From positions 3,030,501 to 3,094,500 of the forward strand of contig NZ_CP048815.1 of assembly GCF_010977555.1 (NCBI RefSeq): a stretch of 64,000 nucleotides of DNA. The letters run 5' to 3'. The notes under the pieces are model-generated. The model worked only from the letters and a program-made list of their open reading frames with translations. It did no database searches and was not told the DNA's origin. Every line of letters begins with the position of its first letter. Position 1 is the first letter of the stretch. A program made the position numbers and the translations under genes. The DNA comes from Caulobacter rhizosphaerae. Lineage in GTDB: Bacteria > Pseudomonadota > Alphaproteobacteria > Caulobacterales > Caulobacteraceae. Positions 43,148 through 51,831 of this stretch are shown in pieces.

Positions 43148-43821
43148 CCGTGCTGGAGGTCGCATGGCTTACGGCTCGGTTGGCGAGCGTCACCACCCTC
43201 CTGCTGCTAGTGTTGTCCACGCCCCTGGCCTGGTGGCTGGCGCGGGGACGGTCGCGCTGGAAGGCCCCGGTCGGGGCGCTGGTCGCCCTGCCAATCGTGC
43301 TGCCCCCGACCGCCCTGGGCTTCTACCTGTTGATCGCCCTGGGCCCGCAGAGCCCGCTGATCGCCCTGCTGCATCCGTTCGGGGTGAGGACCCTGGCCTT
43401 CACCTTCCAGGGCCTGGTGATCGGGTCTCTGGTCTATTCGCTGCCGTTCGCCGTCCAGCCGCTGCGCAACGCCTTCATCGCCGTGGGCGACGAGCCGCTG
43501 GAGGCCGCCGCCACCCTGGGCGCCTCGCCCTGGGCCGCGTTCATCAGGGTGGCCCTGCCGCTGGCCCTGCCCGGCTACGCCGTCGCCGCCCTGTTGGTCT
43601 TCGCCCATACGGTCGGTGAGTTCGGGGTGGTGATGATGCTGGGCGGCGGCGTTCCGGGCCAGACCGAGGTGCTGTCGATCGAGATCTACCGGCTGGTCGA
43701 GGCCCTGGAGTGGGACAAGGCCCACAAGCTGGCCGGCGCCCTGCTGGTGTTCGCCTTCCTGGTCATGCTCAGCCTGCTGCTGATGGAGCGCCGGGTCGAC
43801 ACGCGCGCCTCGCGCCCCTGA
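43144..43821 (+). CDS. modB: Molybdate ABC transporter permease ModB
   Basis: 225 aa, GTG start. Five to six membrane helices and the cytoplasmic EAA loop [25 protein letters not shown] that docks onto Mod[16 protein letters not shown] near residue 50 and [20 protein letters not shown] are ModB/CysT-type markers. The gene follows the ModE operator. Neither a binding protein (ModA) nor an ATPase (ModC) adjoins it; the next gene is on the other strand. Confidence 0.92.
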   Translation: MTVLEVAWLTARLASVTTLLLLVLSTPLAWWLARGRSRWKAPVGALVALPIVLPPTALGFYLLIALGPQSPLIALLHPFGVRTLAFTFQGLVIGSLVYSLPFAVQPLRNAFIAVGDEPLEAAATLGASPWAAFIRVALPLALPGYAVAALLVFAHTVGEFGVVMMLGGGVPGQTEVLSIEIYRLVEALEWDKAHKLAGALLVFAFLVMLSLLLMERRVDTRASRP

Positions 43822-43848
43822 GAGCCTATCAGGTTTCCTCGATAAGTC

Positions 43849-43878
43849 CTTGATTTGGATGGCGACACCAAATCCAAG
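43849..43878. terminator. Hairpin between convergent modB and TauD-family genes
   Basis: CTTGATTTGG (43849-43858) pairs with CCAAATCCAAG (43868-43878) with one bulged base. There is no U-tract, so it is a weak bidirectional terminator candidate. Confidence 0.35.
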
Positions 43879-43889
43879 CTGTGGTCGTT

Positions 43890-44777
43890 TCAGAAGGGAA
43901 CGTCCCCCTGGATCGTCACCCGCTCGACGACGCGCTCCTGCGGCCAGTAGTCGAGGATGGCGTAGTGCTGGGTGGCGCGATTGTCCCAGAAGACGACGGC
44001 GTTGGGCGTCCAACGGAAGCGGACCTGGTATTCGGGGGTCTTCACGCGGTCCAGCAGCTCGGCCAGCAGCCTGGCGGCCTCGTCCTCGGGCAGGCCCAGG
44101 ATCCGTGTCGTGAAGACCTTGTTGACGAACAGGTGCTTCTCGCCGGTCTCGGGGTGGGTGCGGACCACCGGATGGACCTGGACCGGATGGGCCGCGCGCA
44201 GTTCCTGGCGCCTGGCCTCGTCGACGCGGTAGCCGTAGCTTTGCAGGATGTCGTGCTCGGCCTTCAGAGTCGCCAGTTGGTCCTTCAGCTGGTCGGGAAG
44301 GTCGCGATAGATCGCGGCGGTGTCGGCGAACAGGGTGTCGCCGCCCTGGGCCGGCATCTGGCGCATGCGCAGCACCCCGCCCATCGACGGCGCGGGGCGG
44401 AAGGTGACGTCGGTGTGCCACTTGTTGGCGGCGCGGACGATCGGCACGATCTCCTCGCGCAGCTTCATGCCGTCGGCGGCCTCGATGTGCAGGATTTCGG
44501 GAAAGCCGGGCACGTGAGCGGTGACAGGATGACCTTCCAAGTCCCCGAAATACCGGTCGAAACGGACATGGTCCTGATGGCTGATGTCCTGGTCGCGGAA
44601 GAACACCACCTTGTGGCGCAGCAGCGCCGTCCGGATCGCGGCGACGATCTCCGGCGCCAGGGGGTGGCGCAGATCGACGCCCGAGATCTCGGCCCCAAGC
44701 ACGGGCCCCTCGGGCGTGACGGTCAGGCCGGCATAGTCGGGCGTCTCGGAAGCGGCGATGGGGGCAAAGGCGTTCAT
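43890..44777 (-). CDS. TauD/TfdA-family Fe(II)/2-oxoglutarate dioxygenase
   Basis: 295 aa from ATG 44777, which has a GGGAGGA Shine-Dalgarno. The iron triad is visible: His121 and Asp123 in KWHTDVTF and His271 in ATQHYAILD; an Arg near 282 can bind 2-oxoglutarate. The start GLTVTPEGPVLGAEISGVDL is typical. The enzyme oxidises a sulfonate, sulfate ester or aryloxy-type substrate, releasing the acid; exact substrate is not deducible. No sulfonate transporter adjoins it. Confidence 0.92.
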   Translation of the reverse strand: MNAFAPIAASETPDYAGLTVTPEGPVLGAEISGVDLRHPLAPEIVAAIRTALLRHKVVFFRDQDISHQDHVRFDRYFGDLEGHPVTAHVPGFPEILHIEAADGMKLREEIVPIVRAANKWHTDVTFRPAPSMGGVLRMRQMPAQGGDTLFADTAAIYRDLPDQLKDQLATLKAEHDILQSYGYRVDEARRQELRAAHPVQVHPVVRTHPETGEKHLFVNKVFTTRILGLPEDEAARLLAELLDRVKTPEYQVRFRWTPNAVVFWDNRATQHYAILDYWPQERVVERVTIQGDVPF

Positions 44778-44886
44778 GGCGTCCTCCCGGCGCGCCGCCC
44801 GTCCGTGCGAACGGCGTCTGTTTCGTGCAGACTTTAGTACCCGCCATAACAGCGGTCTTTTGGTTTCAACTTCAAGCGCTTCCGTC

Positions 44887-45018
44887 CCTCCCCCTGTGTG
44901 GGAGGCGATCGCGCAGCGATCGGTGGGGGGAGTCGTAGGATGCTCGATCTGGGTCGCGGCCATAACCCCATCACTCCCCCCACCGTCGGCTTCGCCGACA
45001 CCTCCCCACAGGGGGAGG
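44887..45018. repeat. Long intergenic inverted repeat (46-bp arms, GANTC at the edge)
   Basis: The left arm 44887-44932 and right arm 44973-45018 are near-complementary: CCTCCCCCTGTG...GGTGGGGGGAGT against its complement, each arm containing a smaller internal palindrome (GCGATCGCGCAGCGATC; GTCGGCTTCGCCGAC). A GAGTC site (GANTC, the CcrM methylation target) sits at 44930-44934. This fits the intergenic repeat class associated with methylation sites reported for Caulobacter (recalled, not checked). Confidence 0.7.
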
Positions 45019-45041
45019 ATCTAGGACATACGGCTTCGTCG

Positions 45042-45063
45042 CCTTTCGGGATCTCCCGAAAGG
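45042..45063. repeat. Perfect hairpin after the long inverted repeat
   Basis: CCTTTCGGG (45042-45050), 4-base loop ATCT, then CCCGAAAGG (45055-45063). No T-run follows, so it is listed as a repeat and not as a terminator. Confidence 0.5.
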
Positions 45064-45589
45064 AGGGTTGAGGAGGCGCGGAGCGGTCCGGGCCTGGCCC
45101 GGATGACCGTGGGTTTAGTGTGTGCGTTTCGGCTAGACCTGACCGCTCCGCGAAACCGTTCTTCTCAAGGGACGGCGATTGAGGGCTTGTTTCATCCCGA
45201 TCGACGTTTCCCCTCAGGCGGGCAGGATCAAAGTCGCCCGGAAGGGGCCGTCGGCGACTCCGACTGATCCTGGAACAGGCCGGTTTGAACTCCCAGCCCC
45301 GTCAACCCGCCTGTCCCGCCATCGTCCCCGAAAGACCTTGGAGCCTTCTGAGCCCCGCCGCCCGCCGCGGTCCGATCGCCAGGCCCAGGCGGCCCCGCTC
45401 GGTTCCACCCCCATCGCCTGCTTGGGCCGGTACCAAGAGCCCTCCCCCGCGATGGAGACGAGATCGATTGTGCAGGAGGTTTGAGGTCCGAGGACCGGTG
45501 ACGCTGCTTTTTCTGCAGGGCGTTGAGATCATTGATGTTCTTTGCGTCCGCGACGGGGATAGAGCGCCGTCTATCCCCCGTCTCGACAC
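45064..45589. other. Intergenic region, no gene recognised
   Basis: About 525 bp between the repeats and the cobU stop. Several frames are open but none gives a recognisable or well-started product. A phrase translating as GRFELPAPSTRLSRHR is typical of translated non-coding DNA. I see no tRNA or other structured RNA here. Confidence 0.45.
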
Positions 45590-46105
45590 CTATTTCAGGC
45601 GCAGAGCCAGCCCGGCGACGACCAGGGTCACCGCGCCGGCGGCCTGGGCCAGGGCCTGGTGCAGGCGGCCCGCCTCGTCGCGAAATCGCCGAGCCAGGGC
45701 GTTGTCTGGCACGATGCCGAACCCGACCTCGTTGGAGACCAACCACAGCGTTCCCGGAAACCGTCCGGCCGCCTCGACCAGCCCGGCGGCCGCCGTCGCC
45801 ACGTCGCGTTCGGCCAGCATCAGGTTCGACAGCCACAGCGTCAGGCAGTCGACCACGACGATGTCCTTCGCGCCCAGCGGCGCCAACGCACCTGCGATAT
45901 CGAGCGACGCCTCCAACGTCGTCCAGGCCCGACCCCGGTCCTTGCGGTGGCGCGCGATGCGCTCGGCCATCTCCGAATCGAAGGCCTGGGCCGTGGCGAT
46001 CATGACCAGCCGGCCTTCGGTTTCAGAGGCTAGAGCCTCCGCCGCCGCCTGGGCGAAGGCGCTCTTGCCGGATCGGGCTCCGCCCAGGACGAGGGTAAAC
46101 GGCAA
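45590..46105 (-). CDS. cobU: Adenosylcobinamide kinase / guanylyltransferase
   Basis: 171 aa from TTG 46105 (PFTLVLGGARSGKSAFAQ), preceded by GGAG with good spacing; the open frame runs further upstream but without a conserved N-terminus. The P-loop GGARSGKS (8-15), the RIARHRKDRGRAWTT block with the guanylyl-accepting histidine and the SNEVGFGIVP / RRFRDEAGRL motifs are typical of CobU/CobP. It phosphorylates and then GMP-activates adenosylcobinamide. It is transcribed away from the riboswitch-controlled operon that encodes the rest of the pathway. Confidence 0.93.
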   Translation of the reverse strand: MPFTLVLGGARSGKSAFAQAAAEALASETEGRLVMIATAQAFDSEMAERIARHRKDRGRAWTTLEASLDIAGALAPLGAKDIVVVDCLTLWLSNLMLAERDVATAAAGLVEAAGRFPGTLWLVSNEVGFGIVPDNALARRFRDEAGRLHQALAQAAGAVTLVVAGLALRLK

Positions 46106-46167
46106 GATGTGCTCCAGATCTCCAGCCAGATTGACCGTGTGCGACGCAACATATAGTGCAGCTCTCG

Positions 46168-46340
46168 CGACAGGTTCCTCGAAAGAGGATGAAAAGGGAA
46201 CTCGGGTGCGAAACCCGGGCTGCCCCCGCAACTGTAAGCGGCGAGCCCGCGCGTCACTACGCCACTGACCGTCCTCTTCAAGAGAACGATTGGGAAGGCG
46301 ACGCGCACCGGCCTTGACCCGCGAGCCAGGAGACCTGCCC
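46168..46340 (+). ncRNA. Cobalamin (AdoCbl) riboswitch
   Basis: All landmarks are present in order: CAGGTTCC (46171), GGGAA-CTCGGGTGCGAA-CCCGGGCTGCCCCCGCAACTGTAAGCGG, GCCACTG, TGGGAAGGC and the B12 box GAGCCAGGAGACCTGCC (46323-46339). It should lower btuB-operon expression when adenosylcobalamin is abundant. The regulated start codon is 127 bp downstream. Confidence 0.96.
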
Positions 46341-46465
46341 GTCGCGGTCGTCCTTCGTCCGGCCGGGGTGCGCCGTACGATGGGGTTCTTTCCCCCGAGG
46401 CGACATCGTCAGGCCGGTCCGGATCCCCGGGCCTGCCTTCGTTGCCGCGCACGGAGGACTTGAAC

Positions 46466-48400
46466 ATGCGCCCGATTTCCATCCTGGCCCTGGTGGCCGC
46501 CCTTCCCGCCCTCGCCCTGCCTGCCTTGGTCCTGCCCAGCCAGGTCCTGGCCGCCGAGCCCCTCGACGAAACCAACGCTGTCGACCAGGTGGTCGTCACC
46601 GCCGGCCGCTCCGCCGACAAGCTGTCGGAGGTCCCGGTCAGCATGACGGTGATCACCGCGCAGACCCTGCGCCAGCGCCAGGCGGTGGTGGTCTCCGACC
46701 TGCTGTCGCGCACCCCCGGCGTCAGCGTCACCCGCAACGGCGGCGTCGGCGGTTCGACCCAGGTGCGCATCCGCGGCGCCGAGAGCGACCAGACCGCCGT
46801 GCTGATCGACGGCGTCAAGCTCAACGATCCGTCGGCGACCGGCGGCGGCTACAACTTCGCCACCCTGCTGGCCGGCGACGTCGACCGCATCGAGGTGCTG
46901 CGGGGCCCGCAATCGACCCTGTGGGGCAGCCAGGCCATCGGCGGCGTGGTCAGCATGATCACCAAGACCCCCGACGGGCCGCTGTCGGGTGACGCCACGG
47001 TCGAGGGCGGGTCGCGCGCCACGGCCTACGCCCGGGTCGGGGTCGGGGCCGGCGGCGCCTGGGGCGGGTGGCGTCTGGCGGCCGGGTCCTACACCACCGC
47101 CGGCGTCTCCAACTTCGACAAGGCCATGGGCGGCCAGGAGAAGGACGGCTACCGCAACGCCGCCGTCAGCGGCCGCCTGGACCTGAACGTCACCGACTGG
47201 GCCGCTCTCGACGCCCGCCTGTCCTATGCCCGGGGCCGCAACGAATACGACAGCTCGCTCCCGGCCCCGCCCTATGCGCTGGGCGACACCGCCGACTATG
47301 GCAAGACCAGGGAGCTGGTCGGCTATGTCGGGACGCGCCTGTCCAACTTCGATGGCGCCCTCAGCAGCCGCATCGGCTACGCCTACACCCAGACCGACCG
47401 CGACAACTACGACCCCACCCTGAGCGCGCCCAAGACCTTCGACTCGCGCGGCACGGACAACAGCCTGGAGTACCAGGGCACCTGGACGATCAATCCCGTC
47501 TGGCGCGCGGTGTTTGGCGCCGAGACCGAGCGCACCTGGTTCCGCACCGCCTCGCCGTCGTTCAACCCAGACGTCGATCGCCACGCCACCGGCATGGACA
47601 GCGTCTATGGCCAACTGCAGGCCAAGCCGGTCGAGGGCCTGACCCTGACCGGCGGCGTTCGCCACGACGACCACGACACCTTTGGTGGGGCCACCACCTA
47701 CCAGGCCGGCGCGACCTGGAGCCCGAACGGCGGAACCACCGTCTTCCGCGCCAACTATGGCGAGGGCTTCAAGGCCCCGTCGCTGTACCAGCTGTACAGC
47801 GACTACGGGAACATCGACCTGAAGCCGGAGGCCGCCAAGAGCTGGGACCTCAGCGTCGAGCACAGCCTGCTGGACGGCCGCCTGCGCGGCGCGATCACCT
47901 ATTTCAACCGCGACACCAAGAACCAGATCGACTTCCTGTCCAATAACACCCCGCCCAACTACGGCGGTTACGCCAACACGGCCAAGACCCAGGCCGACGG
48001 CGTCGAGGTGGAAGGCAGCTTCGAGGTCAATACCCGGCTGACCCTGTCGGCCAACTACACCAACATGGACGCGGTCAATAGGTCGGCCGGCCCGAACTAC
48101 GGCAAGGACCTGGCGCGCCGGGCCGGCGAGACCGCCTCGGCGGACGCCGAACTCAGCTTCGCCAACGGCCTGACCGGCGGGGTGACGATGCAGTATGTTG
48201 GCCACAGCTTCGACAACCCGTCCAACACCCGGCGGCTGAAGAGCTATGTCCTGACCGACGTACGGATCGCCTATCCGATCAACGAGACGTTCGAGCTGTA
48301 CGGCCGGGTCGAGAACCTGTTCGACCAGCACTACGAGACCCTCTACGGCTACGGGACCCTGGGCCGCGGCGCCTTCGCTGGCGTTCGGGCGCGGTTCTAG
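46466..48400 (+). CDS. btuB: TonB-dependent cobalamin/cobinamide outer membrane receptor BtuB
   Basis: 644 aa. A signal peptide (1-30), TonB box DQVVVTAGR (40-48), a plug with DLLSRTPGVSVTRNGGVGGSTQVRIRGAESDQTAVLIDGV and DRIEVLRGPQSTLWGSQAIGG, and a barrel ending in GAFAGVRARF. The AESDQTAVLIDGVKLNDPS plug motif is BtuB-like. ATG 46466 has ACGGAGGA upstream. The riboswitch in its leader supports the substrate. Confidence 0.95.
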   Translation: MRPISILALVAALPALALPALVLPSQVLAAEPLDETNAVDQVVVTAGRSADKLSEVPVSMTVITAQTLRQRQAVVVSDLLSRTPGVSVTRNGGVGGSTQVRIRGAESDQTAVLIDGVKLNDPSATGGGYNFATLLAGDVDRIEVLRGPQSTLWGSQAIGGVVSMITKTPDGPLSGDATVEGGSRATAYARVGVGAGGAWGGWRLAAGSYTTAGVSNFDKAMGGQEKDGYRNAAVSGRLDLNVTDWAALDARLSYARGRNEYDSSLPAPPYALGDTADYGKTRELVGYVGTRLSNFDGALSSRIGYAYTQTDRDNYDPTLSAPKTFDSRGTDNSLEYQGTWTINPVWRAVFGAETERTWFRTASPSFNPDVDRHATGMDSVYGQLQAKPVEGLTLTGGVRHDDHDTFGGATTYQAGATWSPNGGTTVFRANYGEGFKAPSLYQLYSDYGNIDLKPEAAKSWDLSVEHSLLDGRLRGAITYFNRDTKNQIDFLSNNTPPNYGGYANTAKTQADGVEVEGSFEVNTRLTLSANYTNMDAVNRSAGPNYGKDLARRAGETASADAELSFANGLTGGVTMQYVGHSFDNPSNTRRLKSYVLTDVRIAYPINETFELYGRVENLFDQHYETLYGYGTLGRGAFAGVRARF

Positions 48401-48402
48401 CC

Positions 48403-49389
48403 GTGACCACGCCGGCGGCCTTCCTCGGCCACGGCGGACGCCTTGGGGCGGCGTGTGCGGCCTGGCCGAATGCGCCGACGCCATGGCTGGACCTGTCGAC
48501 GGGGATCAATCCGCGCCCCTACCCGATCCTGGCCCTTGACCCCGAAACCTGGTCGCGCCTTCCCGATCCGGAGTCCTTGCGGAGACTGGAGCGGATCGCG
48601 GCCGCGGCGTTCGGCGTCGAGGATCCGGCCCGGGTCGTCGCGGCGGCGGGCAGCGAGGCGTTGATCCGCCTTCTGCCCCGCCTGCTGACCGCGCGGTGCG
48701 TGGCGATCCCGGCCCGGACCTATGGCGGCCACGCCGGCGCCTGGCGGGCGGCGGGCGCCCGGATCGTCGACCTGGACGAGACGGCGGCCGACCTGCGGGT
48801 GCTGGTCAATCCGGACAACCCCACCGGCCGCGTCCTGTCGGCCGACCAGGTCCTCAACCTGGCCGACGGACCGTTGCTGGTGGACGAGGCGTTCGCCGAC
48901 CTCGATCCGCCGCGCTCGGTCGCCGTCCTGGCCGGCGCGACCGGCCACGAAGGGCTGATGGTCCTGCGCTCGTTCGGCAAGTTCTACGGCCTGGCGGGCG
49001 CGCGGCTGGGCTTCCTGGTCGCCGAGCCGGCCCTGGCGACCCGCGTCCGCCGGGCGCTGGGCGACTGGCCCGTCTCGGGTCCGGCGATCGCCGCCGGCCT
49101 GACGGCCTATGCCGACACCGCCTGGGCGGTCCAGACCCGCCTGCGCCTGATCGGGGACGCCGCGCGGCTGGACAGCCTGCTGGACGGCGCCGGCTTCACG
49201 ATCGTCGGCGGTACGCCGCTGTTTCGCCTGGCCCAGGCCGCCGACGCGTCCCGCCGTTTCGAGATGCTGGCCCGCGCCGGGATCCTCACCCGCCCCTTTC
49301 CCTGGGACGAGACCCTGATCCGCTTCGGCCTGCCTGGCCCGCAGGCGGACTGGCTCCGCCTCGCCGACGCCCTGGAGAACCTCCGATGA
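48403..49389 (+). CDS. cobC: Threonine-phosphate decarboxylase (aminopropanol arm of cobalamin synthesis)
   Basis: 328 aa, GTG start 2 bp after btuB. A fold-type I PLP enzyme: start HGGRLGAACAAWPNAPTPWLDLSTGINP, the VNPDNPTGRVL motif, LLVDEAFADLD with the PLP-ring Asp, and SFGKFYGLAG (Schiff-base Lys 193). It makes (R)-1-amino-2-propanol phosphate from threonine phosphate for CbiB. The symbol follows the Pseudomonas naming; Salmonella calls it CobD. Confidence 0.92.
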   Translation: MTTPAAFLGHGGRLGAACAAWPNAPTPWLDLSTGINPRPYPILALDPETWSRLPDPESLRRLERIAAAAFGVEDPARVVAAAGSEALIRLLPRLLTARCVAIPARTYGGHAGAWRAAGARIVDLDETAADLRVLVNPDNPTGRVLSADQVLNLADGPLLVDEAFADLDPPRSVAVLAGATGHEGLMVLRSFGKFYGLAGARLGFLVAEPALATRVRRALGDWPVSGPAIAAGLTAYADTAWAVQTRLRLIGDAARLDSLLDGAGFTIVGGTPLFRLAQAADASRRFEMLARAGILTRPFPWDETLIRFGLPGPQADWLRLADALENLR

Positions 49390-50006
49390 GCGACGACCTC
49401 AACATCCAAGACCTGAACACCAAGCACGCCCAAGCCATGAAGGCCCTCAAGGCCGAGCGCGACGCGATGATGCAGACCAAGACCCTCGAGAAGGGCCTGC
49501 TGCTGGTCCACACCGGCGACGGCAAGGGCAAGTCCTCCGCCGGCTTCGGCATGGTGGCCAGGAACCTGGGCTGGGGCCTGAAGGTCGGGGTCGTCCAATA
49601 CATCAAGGGCAAGTGGAAGACCGGCGAACGCCTGTTCTTCAGCAAGTTCCCCGACCAGGTGCGCTACGAAGTCATGGGCGAGGGCTTCACCTGGGACACC
49701 CAGGACCGAGCGCGCGACATCGCCGCGGCCCGCACCGCATGGCTGGTCTCCCAGGAGATGATCGCCGACCCCAAGCTTGACTTCGTGCTGCTGGACGAGA
49801 TCAACATCGCCCTGCGCTACGACTATCTCGACATCGACGAGGTGGTGGCGGTGCTGAAGGCTCGCCCCGGCGACAAGCATGTCTGCCTGACCGGCCGCAA
49901 CGCCAAGCCGCAGCTGCTGGAGATCGCCGACCTGGTCACCGAGATGACCCTGGTCAAGCATCCGTTCGAGCAGGGCTTCAAGGCCCAGCGCGGGGTCGAG
50001 TTTTGA
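49386..50006 (+). CDS. cobO: Cob(I)yrinic acid a,c-diamide adenosyltransferase (CobO/BtuR)
   Basis: 206 aa. P-loop GDGKGKSS (44-51) and the family motifs VQYIKGKWKTGE, FTWDTQD and VLLDEINIALRYDYL. It transfers the 5'-deoxyadenosyl group of ATP to Co(I) corrinoids, including cobinamide, in salvage. ATG 49386 overlaps the previous stop (ATGA). Confidence 0.95.
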   Translation: MSDDLNIQDLNTKHAQAMKALKAERDAMMQTKTLEKGLLLVHTGDGKGKSSAGFGMVARNLGWGLKVGVVQYIKGKWKTGERLFFSKFPDQVRYEVMGEGFTWDTQDRARDIAAARTAWLVSQEMIADPKLDFVLLDEINIALRYDYLDIDEVVAVLKARPGDKHVCLTGRNAKPQLLEIADLVTEMTLVKHPFEQGFKAQRGVEF

Positions 50007-50857
50007 CCGGCTTCACCCGCCGCGCGGCGGTCGGCGCGGGGCTGGCGACAGGCTTCCTGGGCGGCGTCGCCAGCGCCGGCGCCCTGCCCCGCGTGATCTC
50101 GCTGAATCCCTGCCTGGACGCCGTGCTGGTCAACGTCGCCGACCGCGGCCAGGTCGCGGCGCTCAGCCACTATGCCCGTGACCCGCAGCAGTCGAGCATC
50201 GCCAGGATCGCCCTGGGCTATCCGATCACCTACGAAAGCGCCGAGGAAGTGATCGCCCTGCGCCCCGACGTGGTGCTGACCGCCGCCCACTCCTCGCCCG
50301 CCACCCGCGCGGCGCTGACGCGGCTGGGCATCCGCACCGAGCTGTTCAAGGTGCCCAACAGCTGGGTCGAGAACCAGGTTCAGATCCGGCGGATCGCGGC
50401 GGCCGTCGGCCATCCCGACCGCGGCGAGGCGCTGATCGCCCGGGTGGAGGCGGCGATGGCCAGGAGCGCGCCGCGTCCCGGCGCCCGCCCGGTCACCGCC
50501 CTGGTCTTCCAGCCCAACGGCTTCGCCGCCGGCCACGGCACCCTGGTCGACGAGATGATGCGCCGCGCCGGTTTCGTGAACGTCGCCCAGCGCTACGGCC
50601 TGAGGAAGTGGGGCAATGTCTCGCTGGAGCGTCTGCTGGACGATCCGCCGGAAGTGCTGCTGGCCGGCCAGGCCGCGCCCAACGCCCCGACCTTCGCCGA
50701 GAAGATCCTCAACCACCCGGCCCTGGCCAGTATCTCGTCGCGCATGACCCGGGCGGTGTTCCCCGAACGCCTGCTCTATTGCGGCGGTCCCGGCCTGGCG
50801 GACACCGCCGCCGCCCTGGCCACCGCCCGCCGGCAAGTGCTGGGCGCCGCCGCATGA
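50003..50857 (+). CDS. btuF: Periplasmic corrinoid-binding protein BtuF
   Basis: 284 aa, TTG start overlapping the cobO stop (TTGA). A short signal (TRRAAVGAGLATGFLGGVASAGA) is followed by the class III binding-protein fold: RVISLNPCLDAVLVNVADRGQVAALSHYARDP and EEVIALRPDVVLTAAHSS. No lipobox is seen, so it is soluble. It feeds BtuCD. The unusual start is supported by the coupled position, and the signal peptide leaves no better candidate. Confidence 0.9.
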   Translation: MTGFTRRAAVGAGLATGFLGGVASAGALPRVISLNPCLDAVLVNVADRGQVAALSHYARDPQQSSIARIALGYPITYESAEEVIALRPDVVLTAAHSSPATRAALTRLGIRTELFKVPNSWVENQVQIRRIAAAVGHPDRGEALIARVEAAMARSAPRPGARPVTALVFQPNGFAAGHGTLVDEMMRRAGFVNVAQRYGLRKWGNVSLERLLDDPPEVLLAGQAAPNAPTFAEKILNHPALASISSRMTRAVFPERLLYCGGPGLADTAAALATARRQVLGAAA

Positions 50858-51831
50858 CCCGGCGCCTCCTGCTGCTGGGCGGCCTCTGCCTGCTGGTGCT
50901 GCTCCTGAGCGGCCTGTCCTTGATGGCCGGCCGGGTCTGGGTGCCTTGGAGCGCCTGGACCCTGGCCGCCGACCCGCGCTGGGCGATCATCTTCGAGCTG
51001 CGGCTGCCTCGCACGATCCTGGCCGTCGCGGTCGGCGCGGCCCTGGGCCTGTGCGGCGCGGTCATGCAGGGCTACACCCGCAACCCCTTGGCCGATCCTG
51101 GCGTGCTGGGCGTGTCGTCCATGGCCGCCTTGGGTGCGGTGATGACCATGTATCTGAGCCTGAGCCTCACCACGCCCTGGCTGCTGTTCGCGGCGGCGAT
51201 GGTCGGGGCCAGCCTCGGCGTGGCCGTCATGCTAATCCTGGCCGGCGGGACCGGCGGGACCATCACCTTCATCCTGGCCGGGGTGATCCTCAACACCGTG
51301 GCCAGCGCCGGCGTCGCCCTGGCCCTGAGCCTGGCCCCCAGCCCCTGGGCCGCGCAGGAGATCATCAACTGGCTGCTGGGCTCCCTGGCCGACCGCAGCG
51401 CTGACGACGTCTGGCGGGCCCTGCCCTTCATCGCCGTCGGCTCGGGCCTGATGCTGATGCTGGGCCGGGCGCTGGACGCCCTGACCCTGGGCGAAACAGG
51501 GGCCAAGGCTCTGGGGATCGACCTGAACCTGACCCGGACGCTGCTGGCCCTCGGCGTCGGTCTGGCCTCGGGCGCCAGCGTGGCGGTGACCGGCATGATC
51601 GGCTTCGTCGGCCTGATCACCCCGCACCTGATGCGGCCTCTGGTCGGCCACCGGCCGGGCGCCCTGCTGGCCCCCAGCGCCGTGGCCGGCGCGGCCCTGG
51701 TGCTGGCCGCCGACATCCTTGTGCGGCTGACGCCCTCGGCCGCCGAGGTCCGGCTGGGCGTGGCCATGGCCGCGATCGGCGGACCGTTCTTCCTGGCCCT
51801 GCTGATCTCGATGCGCCGGAGGCTCGCATGA
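50854..51831 (+). CDS. btuC: Corrinoid ABC transporter permease BtuC
   Basis: 325 aa, about ten membrane helices, FecCD family. LRLPRTILAVAVGAALGLCGAVMQGYTRNPLADPGVLG and GFVGLITPHLMRPLVGHRPGALLAPSAVAGAALVLAADIL are the family signatures, the latter containing the ATPase-coupling loop. It overlaps btuF and btuD by 4 bp each. Confidence 0.94.
   Translation: MTRRLLLLGGLCLLVLLLSGLSLMAGRVWVPWSAWTLAADPRWAIIFELRLPRTILAVAVGAALGLCGAVMQGYTRNPLADPGVLGVSSMAALGAVMTMYLSLSLTTPWLLFAAAMVGASLGVAVMLILAGGTGGTITFILAGVILNTVASAGVALALSLAPSPWAAQEIINWLLGSLADRSADDVWRALPFIAVGSGLMLMLGRALDALTLGETGAKALGIDLNLTRTLLALGVGLASGASVAVTGMIGFVGLITPHLMRPLVGHRPGALLAPSAVAGAALVLAADILVRLTPSAAEVRLGVAMAAIGGPFFLALLISMRRRLA

Noticed and set aside
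45285..46268. Open frame of 327 codons opposite cobU and in the intergenic gap
   Set aside because: It runs antisense to a well-supported gene and starts in non-coding DNA; its sequence is Arg/Pro/Ser-rich without a family.
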